From assembly GCA_964426945.1 (NCBI GenBank), contig CAYRSS010000014.1, positions 1 through 64,000 of the forward strand: 64,000 nucleotides of DNA, read 5' to 3'. This document shows, piece after piece, positions 34,305 through 42,464 of the stretch (its first letter is position 1; each line of letters begins with the position of its first letter). The notes beneath the pieces were generated by a model that saw only the letters and a list, made by a program, of their open reading frames with translations, was not told the origin of the DNA and ran no database searches. The position numbers and the translations under genes are program-made. Origin of the DNA: CAYRSS01 sp964426945 (GTDB taxonomy: Bacteria > Planctomycetota > Phycisphaerae > UBA1845).

Positions 34305-36716
34305 ATGACTTGCAACCGAAGGTCGGGCGTGTGGGTGGTTGCGGCTCTCGTGTCGGCGCTGATCGCGACGACGACGCTGGCCGGTGATGTCGGCGGCGGC
34401 GCGCCGCCCGCCCCGGCAGTGCTTCAGCTCCAGGCGGGGCTGGTCGCTACCGGCCCGCAGAGCAACCTGCTCGCCACGGGGCTGACCGCCTACGAGCCCG
34501 GCGTCCGATATGTCGTGCAGTTGCACGGCCCGCTCACCCCGGCGCAGCGCGGCGCTTTGGCCGCCGCGGGAGTCGAGCTCGGACAGTACCTCCCCACCAA
34601 CGCCTACCTCGTCAGCCGCGCGACCGGTCAGCCGGCGCAGCTCGCCGCGCTCGACTTCGTCCAGTGGCTCGGTCGCTATGAGAACGGCTGGAAGCTCTCG
34701 CCCGAGATCGGAGCACGCAACCACGCCACGCCCGAGCGCATCGCGCTGGCCATCGAGGGCAAGGCGCTGCTCGTCGTCACGCTCTTCGAGGGTGAGTCGG
34801 TCGCGCAGCAACGCGCCGCGCTGGAGGCGATCGACGGCGTGCAGATCACCGGCACGGAGCGCCTGGGCGGTAATGACACCGTCATCATGACGCTGCCGCT
34901 CGCGTCGGTCGGCCGGCTGGCCGCGCTGCCCGCCGTGCAGTTCGTCGAGGAAGCCCCGGAAGCCACGTTTCGCAACACCAGCAACCGCTGGATCGCGCAG
35001 GGCGGCGTCATCTCCGGCGACACGCCGGTCTACGACGCCGGCATCCACGGCGAGGGCCAGGTCGTCGGGGTGATCGACGGCCGGATCGATCGCTATCACT
35101 GCTCGTTTGTCGACACGGTGGCCCCGGGCCCCACGCATCGCAAGCTGCTGGCGTACAACTCGACATTCGGGGCGCACACCCACGGCACTCATGTCGGCTG
35201 CACGATCGCGGGCGACGCCGGCGCCGACGACGACACGCGCGGCGTGGCGTACGCGTCGAAGCTGGTGTTCAACTACCTGCCCGCGTTCAACGAGGACGGC
35301 GTGACCGCCCACCTCGAGCTGCATCACGACCAGGGCGCGCGCATCCACACGAACAGTTGGGGCAACGACAGCTCGACTTCGTACGACTCGCTCGCCCGCG
35401 GCGTGGATGTCTTCTGCCACGAGTTCGAAGAGGACCTCGTCCTGTTCGCCATCACCAATTCTCCCAGCCTCAAGAACCCGGAGAACGCCAAGAACCTGCT
35501 CGCCGTGGCGGCCTCCTACGACTACCCCGACTGGGGCTTCCACGCTTCGGGTGGCACGGGCCCCACGGTCGACAGCCGCCGCAAGCCGGAGATCTACGCG
35601 CCGGGCTACCTGACAAGCTCGGCTTTCGCCGTGAACACCACATCGCCCCACTGCGGCACGTGGGGTCAGACGGGCACCTCGATGGCCGCCCCGGTGATCG
35701 CGGCGACGGCGGCGCTGGTCCGCCAGTACTACACCCAGGGCTACTACCCGACCGGCACGTCGAACGGCGCCCACGAGTTCACACCGAGCAGCGCACTCAT
35801 GAAGGCCACGCTGCTCAACGCGACCCGCGACATGGACGGCATGCTCGATTACCCCGGCGACCTCGAGGGCTGGGGACGCATATCGCTCAACGACGCCCTG
35901 TACTTCCCGGGTGACACGCGCAAGCTTCTCGTGCTGGCCGATCAGCGCAACGCCGGCGGCCTGATGACGACGGACATCGAGACGCACGACTTCGAAGTCA
36001 CCGACGTGCTCGAACCCCTGCGGGTGACGCTCGTCTGGACCGAGCCCCCGGCCACGGCCGGCACGGCGGACGCGGTCGTGAACGACCTTGATCTCGAGCT
36101 CGTCGATCCGATCGGCACGGTGTACCTCGGCAACGTCTTCTTCGCGGGCCGCTCCGTCGCGGGCGGACTGCGCGACGACCGCAACAACGTCGAACAGATT
36201 CTGATCGACGCCCCGATCGCCGGCGTGTGGCAGGTGCGCGTGAAGGGCACCGCCATCGCGGTCAGCACGCAGGGCTACGCCCTCGTCGCCACCGGCGGCA
36301 TCCAGCAGGCCGCCGCCGTCAGCGGCGCGTGCTGCACGTCGGAAGCGTGCAGCGAAGTCGCCGGATCGTCGGCGTGTGAAGTGTTCGTCTGTAACGTCGC
36401 CGATCACCTGCCCGGCTCGTTCACCGGCTGCTACGGCGACGCCGACGGCAACGGCTCGGTCAACGCCGGCGACCGCGGCTTCATCTCCGCCGCCATCGGC
36501 AGCACGGCCGACGTCGCCGTGTGCCTCTATGACATGGACGGCAACGGCACGATCAACGCCGCGGACCGCGGGTTTGTCTCCGCGACGATCGGACTGTGCG
36601 AAGCCCTGCCCGACTGGCAGAACGGCAGCGGCCAGAACCACGGCAGCCCCGACGCTCGCTTCGGCAGCGGCTACATGGGCGACGGCACGACCTGCGCGGC
36701 CGTAGAGTGCCCCTAG
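34305..36716 (+). CDS. Secreted subtilisin-like (S8) protease with dockerin-like C-terminal module
   Basis: This exported serine protease is about 803 aa. The signal is MTCNRRSGVWVVAALVSALIATTTLAG, preceded by GGGGAGGGGAAG. Residues about 50-225 are probably an inhibitor-like prodomain. The catalytic triad is visible: Asp in GVIDGRID (about residue 258), His in HTHGTHVG (about 293) and Ser in GTSMAAP (about 459), with NSWGN for the oxyanion region. A P-domain-like beta sandwich follows (LRVTLVWTEPPATAGTADAV, VNDLDLELVDP). The final ~130 residues are the shared module: GACCTSEACSEV, FVCNVADHLPGSFTGCYGDA, DGNGSVNAGDRG, DGNGTINAADRG, LPDWQNGSGQNHG, ending CP. A transcription terminator follows directly. 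It may process neighbouring exported proteins, but that is inference from position only. Confidence 0.92.
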   Translation: MTCNRRSGVWVVAALVSALIATTTLAGDVGGGAPPAPAVLQLQAGLVATGPQSNLLATGLTAYEPGVRYVVQLHGPLTPAQRGALAAAGVELGQYLPTNAYLVSRATGQPAQLAALDFVQWLGRYENGWKLSPEIGARNHATPERIALAIEGKALLVVTLFEGESVAQQRAALEAIDGVQITGTERLGGNDTVIMTLPLASVGRLAALPAVQFVEEAPEATFRNTSNRWIAQGGVISGDTPVYDAGIHGEGQVVGVIDGRIDRYHCSFVDTVAPGPTHRKLLAYNSTFGAHTHGTHVGCTIAGDAGADDDTRGVAYASKLVFNYLPAFNEDGVTAHLELHHDQGARIHTNSWGNDSSTSYDSLARGVDVFCHEFEEDLVLFAITNSPSLKNPENAKNLLAVAASYDYPDWGFHASGGTGPTVDSRRKPEIYAPGYLTSSAFAVNTTSPHCGTWGQTGTSMAAPVIAATAALVRQYYTQGYYPTGTSNGAHEFTPSSALMKATLLNATRDMDGMLDYPGDLEGWGRISLNDALYFPGDTRKLLVLADQRNAGGLMTTDIETHDFEVTDVLEPLRVTLVWTEPPATAGTADAVVNDLDLELVDPIGTVYLGNVFFAGRSVAGGLRDDRNNVEQILIDAPIAGVWQVRVKGTAIAVSTQGYALVATGGIQQAAAVSGACCTSEACSEVAGSSACEVFVCNVADHLPGSFTGCYGDADGNGSVNAGDRGFISAAIGSTADVAVCLYDMDGNGTINAADRGFVSATIGLCEALPDWQNGSGQNHGSPDARFGSGYMGDGTTCAAVECP

Positions 36717-36759
36717 CGCAAACCCGCCCCGCGCGGGGTATTACGATCAAGAACCAACC

Positions 36760-36792
36760 AACCCCCGGCCTGTGTGCCGGGGGTTCTTTTTT
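36760..36792 (+). terminator. Terminator after the subtilase gene
   Basis: AACCCCCGGC and GCCGGGGGTT form a 10-bp stem with a 6-nt loop, followed by CTTTTTT. A smaller CCCCGCGCGGGG palindrome precedes it. The same arrangement recurs after the 46605 stop. Confidence 0.85.
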
Positions 36793-36886
36793 AGCGCGGC
36801 GTGCGCGCCCGCTGTGGCCTGTCGGCCGAGTCGGCAAGGCATCAGCCGGTACCGTTCCAAACAGTGCGGACAAAATCAATCCTGTC

Positions 36887-36915
36887 TTGATTTCTCGGTG
36901 CGATTCAAGTATTAT
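36887..36915 (+). promoter_or_regulatory. Promoter-like pair before the first giant FG-GAP gene
   Basis: TTGATT and TATTAT are spaced by exactly 17 nt in an AT-rich patch. The start codon at 36956 lies 41 nt downstream of the -10 box. Confidence 0.65.
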
Positions 36916-36955
36916 CGAAGACTATCCGTTCGGAGATTCCCCTGGAGCTTGAACC

Positions 36956-38860
36956 GTGACCGAATCCTCCGCCCGCCCATGGTCTCGCTTGGTGCTCGCG
37001 GTCTGTGTTGTTGCAGGACTCGTCGCGATGCTTGGCCGACCCTCGCCATCCGTGGCCGGTGTGCCCGTGTCGGACTGCAACGGCAACGGCGTCGAGGATG
37101 ACGTCGACATCTCCTCGGGTACGAACCCTGACTGCAACGGCAACGGCATCCCCGATGACTGTGACATTTCGTCGCAGGACAGCCTCGACTGCAACAGCAA
37201 CGGCGTGCCGGATGAGTGTGATGTGGCCCAATCGGGCATTGCCAAGCTCACCGCGGCCGACGCTGCGACCAGTGACTTCTTCGGCTTGCGCGTTTCGATC
37301 AGCGGCGACACGGGAGTCATCGGGGCCTCCGCGGATGACGACGGCGGGCTCAACAGCGGCTCGGCCTACGTCTTTCGTGCGGTGGGCGGGGTCTGGCAGC
37401 AGATCGCCAAGCTCACCGCGGCCGACGCCGCAGAAGGCGATTCGTTCGGCTGGAGCGTTTCGATCAGCGGCGACACGACCCTCATCGGGGCCTACGGGGA
37501 TGACGACGGCGGGATCGAGAGCGGCGCGGCCTACGTTTTCCGTGAGGTCGGCGGGGTCTGGCAGCAAATCGCCAAGCTCACCGCGGCCGACGCGGCGGCA
37601 GACGACCTCCTCGGCTACACTGTCTCGATCAGCGGCGACACGGTCGTCATCGGAGCCCCCGAGGATAACGACGATGGCAGCATCAGCGGCTCGGCCTACG
37701 TCTTCCGTGAGGTCGGCGGGATTTGGCAGCAGATCGCCAAGCTCACCGCGGCCGACGCGGCGGCAGACGACCTCTTCGGCTTCAGAGTGTCCCTAAGCGG
37801 TAATACGGCCGTCATCGGGGCCCCCGCGGATGACGACGGCGGGGAACTCAGCGGCTCGGCCTACGTCTTCCGTGAGGTCGGCGGGGGCTGGCAGCAGATG
37901 GCCAAGCTCACCGCGGACGACACGGCGGCGAATGACTTCTTCGGCGGCAGCGTTTCGATCAGCGGCGACACGGCCGTCATCGGGGCGCACGACGACGATG
38001 ACGGCGGCAACAACAGCGGCTCGGCCTACGTCTTCCGCGAGGTTGGCGGGGTCTGGCAGCAAGTCGCCAAGCTCACCGCGGCCGACGCGGCGCCAGACGA
38101 CCTCTTCGGCTACAGTGCCTCGATCAGCGGCGACACGGCCGTCATCGGATCCTTCCAGGATGACGACAGTGGGGCCGAAAGCGGTTCGACCTACGTCTTC
38201 CGCGAGGTCGGCGGGTTCTGGCAGCAGATCGCCAAGCTCACCGCGGCCGACGCAGCGCAAACTGACTTCTTCGGCGTCAGCGTTTCGATCAGCGGCAACA
38301 CGGCCGTCATCGGGGCCTACCTGGACGACGACGGCGGCATCGGAAGCGGCTCGGCCTACGTCTTCCAGCTCGGCGATGACTGCAACAGCAACGGCATACC
38401 CGACGAATGCGAGCTTCTCGATAACGACGCCAACACCAGCGGCGTGCCGGACGAGTGCGAACTCGGCGCGTGCTGCTTCGGCAATGGAACCTGCGAGATC
38501 AAGTTTGTCGAAGCGTGCGCCGATTTCGTCTGCAACGCGTTCGACCACCAGCCCCTGACGTTCACCGGCTGCTTTGCCGACGCGGACGGCAACGGCGTTG
38601 TCAACGCCGCCGATCGCGGGGCGATTTCCGCCAACCTCGGGCAGACCGCCAACGCCCTGCTCTGTATCTACGATCTCGATGGCAATGGCGTGGTGAATGC
38701 CGCCGATCGAGGCGTCGTCTCGGCCAACATCAACCGCTGCGTCGCACTGCCCGACTACCAGAACGGCAGCGGCCTGAACGGTGGCAGCCCCGACACGAGG
38801 TTCGGCGCGGCGGAATTCCACGGCCCGGGGACGACATGCGCGCAGGTGAGCTGTCCGTAG
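36956..38860 (+). CDS. Giant FG-GAP repeat secreted protein 1
   Basis: This exported protein of 634 aa starts at GTG with GGAG upstream. The signal is SRLVLAVCVVAGLVAMLG...SVAG. A linker of CNGNGxxDD/CNSNGVPDEC repeats (calcium-loop-like) leads into seven FG-GAP-type repeats of about 55 aa, each reading roughly IAKLTAADAAxxDxFG-x-SVSISGDTAVIGA followed by DDDGG and GSAYVFREVGGVWQQ. In known FG-GAP proteins such units form an integrin-like propeller. The end is the shared module: ACCFGNGTCEI, FVCNAFDHQPLTFTGCF, DADGNGVVNAADRGAISANL, DLDGNGVVNAADRG, LPDYQNGSGLNGG, ending CP. Only 55 bp separate it from the next gene, so the three FG-GAP genes are probably one transcription unit. Confidence 0.9.
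   Translation: MTESSARPWSRLVLAVCVVAGLVAMLGRPSPSVAGVPVSDCNGNGVEDDVDISSGTNPDCNGNGIPDDCDISSQDSLDCNSNGVPDECDVAQSGIAKLTAADAATSDFFGLRVSISGDTGVIGASADDDGGLNSGSAYVFRAVGGVWQQIAKLTAADAAEGDSFGWSVSISGDTTLIGAYGDDDGGIESGAAYVFREVGGVWQQIAKLTAADAAADDLLGYTVSISGDTVVIGAPEDNDDGSISGSAYVFREVGGIWQQIAKLTAADAAADDLFGFRVSLSGNTAVIGAPADDDGGELSGSAYVFREVGGGWQQMAKLTADDTAANDFFGGSVSISGDTAVIGAHDDDDGGNNSGSAYVFREVGGVWQQVAKLTAADAAPDDLFGYSASISGDTAVIGSFQDDDSGAESGSTYVFREVGGFWQQIAKLTAADAAQTDFFGVSVSISGNTAVIGAYLDDDGGIGSGSAYVFQLGDDCNSNGIPDECELLDNDANTSGVPDECELGACCFGNGTCEIKFVEACADFVCNAFDHQPLTFTGCFADADGNGVVNAADRGAISANLGQTANALLCIYDLDGNGVVNAADRGVVSANINRCVALPDYQNGSGLNGGSPDTRFGAAEFHGPGTTCAQVSCP
38557..38735 (+). repeat. 179-bp direct repeat, copy 1
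   Basis: This part of the C-terminal dockerin-like module of FG-GAP protein 1 is base-for-base identical to 46302-46480 in FG-GAP protein 3 (offset 7745). Confidence 0.9.
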
Positions 38861-39295
38861 CTCTGCCTTGAGCAACACGGCATCCATGGCTGACAATCAC
38901 GTGGGAGGGGATGGTATGAACTGGTACCGCTGCGCCTTACGCCGGGTGGGACTACCGATTTCTGGTTGGACTCTGGCCCTGGCGGGGCTGGCTTGCGCAT
39001 TGGCCGCCCCGCGCGCACTCGCTTCCGACGGCCGCCTCCGCGGCGTTTCCGATTGCAACGGCAACGGCGTGGCCGACGCATCCGACCTTGGCGTCTGGAC
39101 GCCGCGAGTCAACGTGTCCGCGGCCGACGGCGCCGCGGACGACCTGTTCGGCGCTGCGTTGGCGCTGGACGGCGACACGATGGTGGTTGGCGCGTTGGAT
39201 GATGACGACGCCGGCTTCAGTGCGGGCTCGGCGTACGTGTACGTTCGAAGCGGCCTGGGGTGGGTTCAGCAGGCGAAGCTCATCGCGTCGGATGC
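38699..39295 (+). repeat. 597-bp perfect direct repeat, copy 1
   Basis: This stretch covers the last ~160 bp of FG-GAP gene 1, the intergenic gap and the first ~380 bp of FG-GAP gene 2. It is identical to 41868-42464 (offset 3169). The first mismatches are at 38698-equivalent (upstream) and 39296 versus 42465 (downstream). Confidence 0.92.
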
Positions 39296-42029
39296 GGCCG
39301 CGAGCGATCTGTTCGGCTGGAGCGTCTCGGTCCACGGCGACACGGCCGTCGTCGGGGCGCCCTTCGCCGATCAGCCGGGCAAGGCCAATGCGGGTGCTGC
39401 GTATGTCTTCGTTCGAAGCGACGGCGTGTGGACGCAGCAGGCGAAGCTGACGGCTTCGGATTCCGCGGCCGGCGATCAGTTCGGCGTGAGCGTATCCATC
39501 TCCGGGAACTCGGTCCTTGTTGGCGCGCGCATGGATGACCACGCGGGCGGGATCGACGCCGGTTCCGCTTACGTCTTCGTTCAAAGCGGCGGAGTCTGGA
39601 CACAGGACGGGAAGCTGGTGGCTACGGATGGGGCGGCGGGCGACCTCTTCGGTTTCAGCGTCGCGATCCACAATGAGGTCATGATGCTCGGTGCGCCCAA
39701 CAATGATCACGCCGGCGGAGCAGAGGCGGGGGCCCTTTATCTGTTCGGCCGAGACCTCGGGGGCAGTGGATGGATTCAGCGTTCCAAGCAGACGGCCTCG
39801 GACGCGGCCGCGGGCGATGGATTCGGATCTACCGTAGCGATATACAACGAGACGGCGGTTGTCGGGGCACCGGGCGACGATGACGGCGGCGGTGGCGCCG
39901 GTGCAGCCTACGTCTTCACCATGAACGGTGGCCTATGGACGCAGCACACCAAGCTTACGGCGTCGGACGCCGCCTCGAACGACTTGTTCGGCTACAGCGT
40001 CTCGATCCACGGCAGCCTGGCGGTTGTAGGGGCCATCTTCGACGACCATGTCGGTGGGGTCGACGCCGGCTCGGCCTATGTCTTCGACCGCAGCAGTGGC
40101 GTGTGGACGCAGTTGACCAAGTTGACGGCGCCCGGTGCCGCGGCGAGCGATGGCCTGGGCACGATCGTTGCGATCTCCGGCGATACCGTGCTGGCGGGCG
40201 TGTACCTGGACGATCACACGGGAGGCACCAACGCCGGCTCCGTGCAGACTTTCGGCATCGGCCGCGACTGCGACGGGGACACGGTGCCGGATGAGTGCGC
40301 GCTTGCCGCCGACCCGGGCCTTGACTGCAACGACGATGGGATTCCGGACGACTGCCAGATCGACACCTGGGCGGAGCGCGCCAAGCTGACGGCAGGCATC
40401 TGGGACGACTTCTGGGTTGGTTACAGCGTCGACCTTCAAGGCGATCTCGCCGTCCTGGGCACGCCTGGTGGCGGCAACGGAGGGGGCTCAGCCTACGTGT
40501 TCGAGCGCATCGCGGGCGTCTGGACCGAACAGGCGGAATTGACCACGCCCGACGCCGCCCACGACGCCGATATGGGACACAGCGCCTCCCTCTTCGGCGA
40601 CACGGCGATCCTCGGGGCGCCCAAGGATGACGTCGCGGAGTTATTCGAAGCAGGATCGGCCTACGTCTTCGTGCGCAGCGGAGGCGAGTGGACACAACAG
40701 GCCAGATTGCTGGCTCCAGACGGAATGGATCTTGACAGTTTCGGCTATGCGGTCTCGATCTCGGGCGACACGGCGGTGGTGGGGGCCTACGGGGATGACA
40801 CCGGCGTCGGCCTCACGCTCCGCGAAGACAGCGGCTCGGCCTACGTCTTCGTCCGCAGCGGCGGCTCGTGGAGCCTGGAGACCCAGCTGCTGGCGTCCGA
40901 CAGGGGGACAGGCGATGCGTTGGGCTGGAGTGTGTCGATCGACGGCGACACCGCGGTCGTCGGCGCCTACCGGGAAGATCGCTCAATGCTCACGGACGCT
41001 GGCGCGGCCTACGTATTCGTCCGTAACGGCGGGGTGTGGACGCAGCAGGCGAAACTGATCGCGTCGGACGCCGCCTCGGAAGACTGGTTCGGCTGGAGTG
41101 TGTCGATCGACGGTGACACAGTGATTGTCGGGGCGATCGGGAGCTACTACGCCGGCAGAGGCGGGGGCGGGGGTGCGGCCTATGTCTTCGTCCGCAGCGC
41201 CGGCGTTTGGACCCAACAGGGGAAGTTGATTCACGCCGATGCCTTAACGCTGGGCCATAGCGTCTCGGTTTCCGGCGACGTGGCGCTCGTTGGGTCAAGT
41301 GTGGACAGCTACGCTGGGCTCACGAACGCGGGTACGAGCCACGTCTTCCGGCGTAGCGGCGGCGTGTGGAGCCACGAGTCAATGCTGACCGCCTCCGACG
41401 CAGGGCGGACTGACCGATTCGGCGCAAGCGTGAGCATTGACGGCGAGACGGCCCTGGTGGGCGCGTTCTTCGACGATCATGGCTTCTTCCCGGTCGGTGG
41501 TTCGGCGTACATTTTCACCGTGCGCCGGGATTGCGACAGCGACGGGGCGCTCGACGAGTGTGAGGCGGACTGCGACGGCGACGAAGTCCCGGACGATTGC
41601 GACGATCCGTGTGGCGGCGCGTGCTGCATCGATCCGCCGGGTGTGGGCGGCGACACCTGCAGCGAGGTAGCGGATGAGGCCGCGTGCCGGCCGTTTGTAT
41701 GCAACGCGGCGGACCACCTGCCGGGCACGTTCGTGGGATGCTATGGCGATGCGGACGGCAACGGCATCGTCAACGCCGGCGACCGCGGCGCCGTGACCGC
41801 CAACATCGGCCAGACCGATCCGGCCCTGCTGTGCGTCAACGACCTTGACGGCAACGGTGTGATCAACGCCGCCGATCGAGGCGTCGTCTCGGCCAACATC
41901 AACCGCTGCGTCGCACTGCCCGACTACCAGAACGGCAGCGGCCTGAACGGTGGCAGCCCCGACACGAGGTTCGGCGCGGCGGAATTCCACGGCCCGGGGA
42001 CGACATGCGCGCAGGTGAGCTGTCCGTAG
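38916..42029 (+). CDS. Giant FG-GAP repeat secreted protein 2
   Basis: This exported protein is about 1037 aa. The ATG at 38916 is chosen because GGGAGGGG precedes it and the signal WTLALAGLACALAAPRALA follows; an in-frame start at 38868 is less likely. The body has FG-GAP-type repeats of a second subtype, reading roughly VFVRSGGVWTQQAKLTASDAAAxDxFGxSVSI, in two blocks separated by a calcium-loop-like linker (CDGDTVPDECALAADPG, CNDDGIPDDC). The C-terminal module is GACCIDPPGVGGDTCSEV, FVCNAADHLPGTFVGCYGDA, DGNGIVNAGDRG, DGNGVINAADRG, LPDYQNGSGLNGG and final CP. Its beginning and end each share long identical DNA with neighbours, so the gene looks like the product of tandem duplication. It was probably secreted to the surface; no catalytic motif is seen. 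Confidence 0.9.
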   Translation: MNWYRCALRRVGLPISGWTLALAGLACALAAPRALASDGRLRGVSDCNGNGVADASDLGVWTPRVNVSAADGAADDLFGAALALDGDTMVVGALDDDDAGFSAGSAYVYVRSGLGWVQQAKLIASDAAASDLFGWSVSVHGDTAVVGAPFADQPGKANAGAAYVFVRSDGVWTQQAKLTASDSAAGDQFGVSVSISGNSVLVGARMDDHAGGIDAGSAYVFVQSGGVWTQDGKLVATDGAAGDLFGFSVAIHNEVMMLGAPNNDHAGGAEAGALYLFGRDLGGSGWIQRSKQTASDAAAGDGFGSTVAIYNETAVVGAPGDDDGGGGAGAAYVFTMNGGLWTQHTKLTASDAASNDLFGYSVSIHGSLAVVGAIFDDHVGGVDAGSAYVFDRSSGVWTQLTKLTAPGAAASDGLGTIVAISGDTVLAGVYLDDHTGGTNAGSVQTFGIGRDCDGDTVPDECALAADPGLDCNDDGIPDDCQIDTWAERAKLTAGIWDDFWVGYSVDLQGDLAVLGTPGGGNGGGSAYVFERIAGVWTEQAELTTPDAAHDADMGHSASLFGDTAILGAPKDDVAELFEAGSAYVFVRSGGEWTQQARLLAPDGMDLDSFGYAVSISGDTAVVGAYGDDTGVGLTLREDSGSAYVFVRSGGSWSLETQLLASDRGTGDALGWSVSIDGDTAVVGAYREDRSMLTDAGAAYVFVRNGGVWTQQAKLIASDAASEDWFGWSVSIDGDTVIVGAIGSYYAGRGGGGGAAYVFVRSAGVWTQQGKLIHADALTLGHSVSVSGDVALVGSSVDSYAGLTNAGTSHVFRRSGGVWSHESMLTASDAGRTDRFGASVSIDGETALVGAFFDDHGFFPVGGSAYIFTVRRDCDSDGALDECEADCDGDEVPDDCDDPCGGACCIDPPGVGGDTCSEVADEAACRPFVCNAADHLPGTFVGCYGDADGNGIVNAGDRGAVTANIGQTDPALLCVNDLDGNGVINAADRGVVSANINRCVALPDYQNGSGLNGGSPDTRFGAAEFHGPGTTCAQVSCP

Positions 42030-42464
42030 CTCTGCCTTGAGCAACACGGCATCCATGGCTGACAATCACGTGGGAGGGGATGGTATGAACTGGTACCGCT
42101 GCGCCTTACGCCGGGTGGGACTACCGATTTCTGGTTGGACTCTGGCCCTGGCGGGGCTGGCTTGCGCATTGGCCGCCCCGCGCGCACTCGCTTCCGACGG
42201 CCGCCTCCGCGGCGTTTCCGATTGCAACGGCAACGGCGTGGCCGACGCATCCGACCTTGGCGTCTGGACGCCGCGAGTCAACGTGTCCGCGGCCGACGGC
42301 GCCGCGGACGACCTGTTCGGCGCTGCGTTGGCGCTGGACGGCGACACGATGGTGGTTGGCGCGTTGGATGATGACGACGCCGGCTTCAGTGCGGGCTCGG
42401 CGTACGTGTACGTTCGAAGCGGCCTGGGGTGGGTTCAGCAGGCGAAGCTCATCGCGTCGGATGC
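41868..42464 (+). repeat. 597-bp perfect direct repeat, copy 2
   Basis: This is identical to 38699-39295 and covers the end of FG-GAP gene 2, the 55-bp gap and the start of FG-GAP gene 3. The perfect match across non-coding as well as coding DNA points to a recent event. Confidence 0.92.

Noticed and set aside
34125..36641. An 838-codon minus-strand frame opposite the subtilase
   Set aside because: The plus strand shows the complete catalytic triad, signal peptide and promoter; the opposite frame has no family feature.
38868..42084. Upstream in-frame starts at 38868 and 42037 for FG-GAP genes 2 and 3
   Set aside because: They would place 16 polar residues before the signal peptide, whereas the ATGs at 38916 and 42085 follow strong GGGAGGGG ribosome sites.
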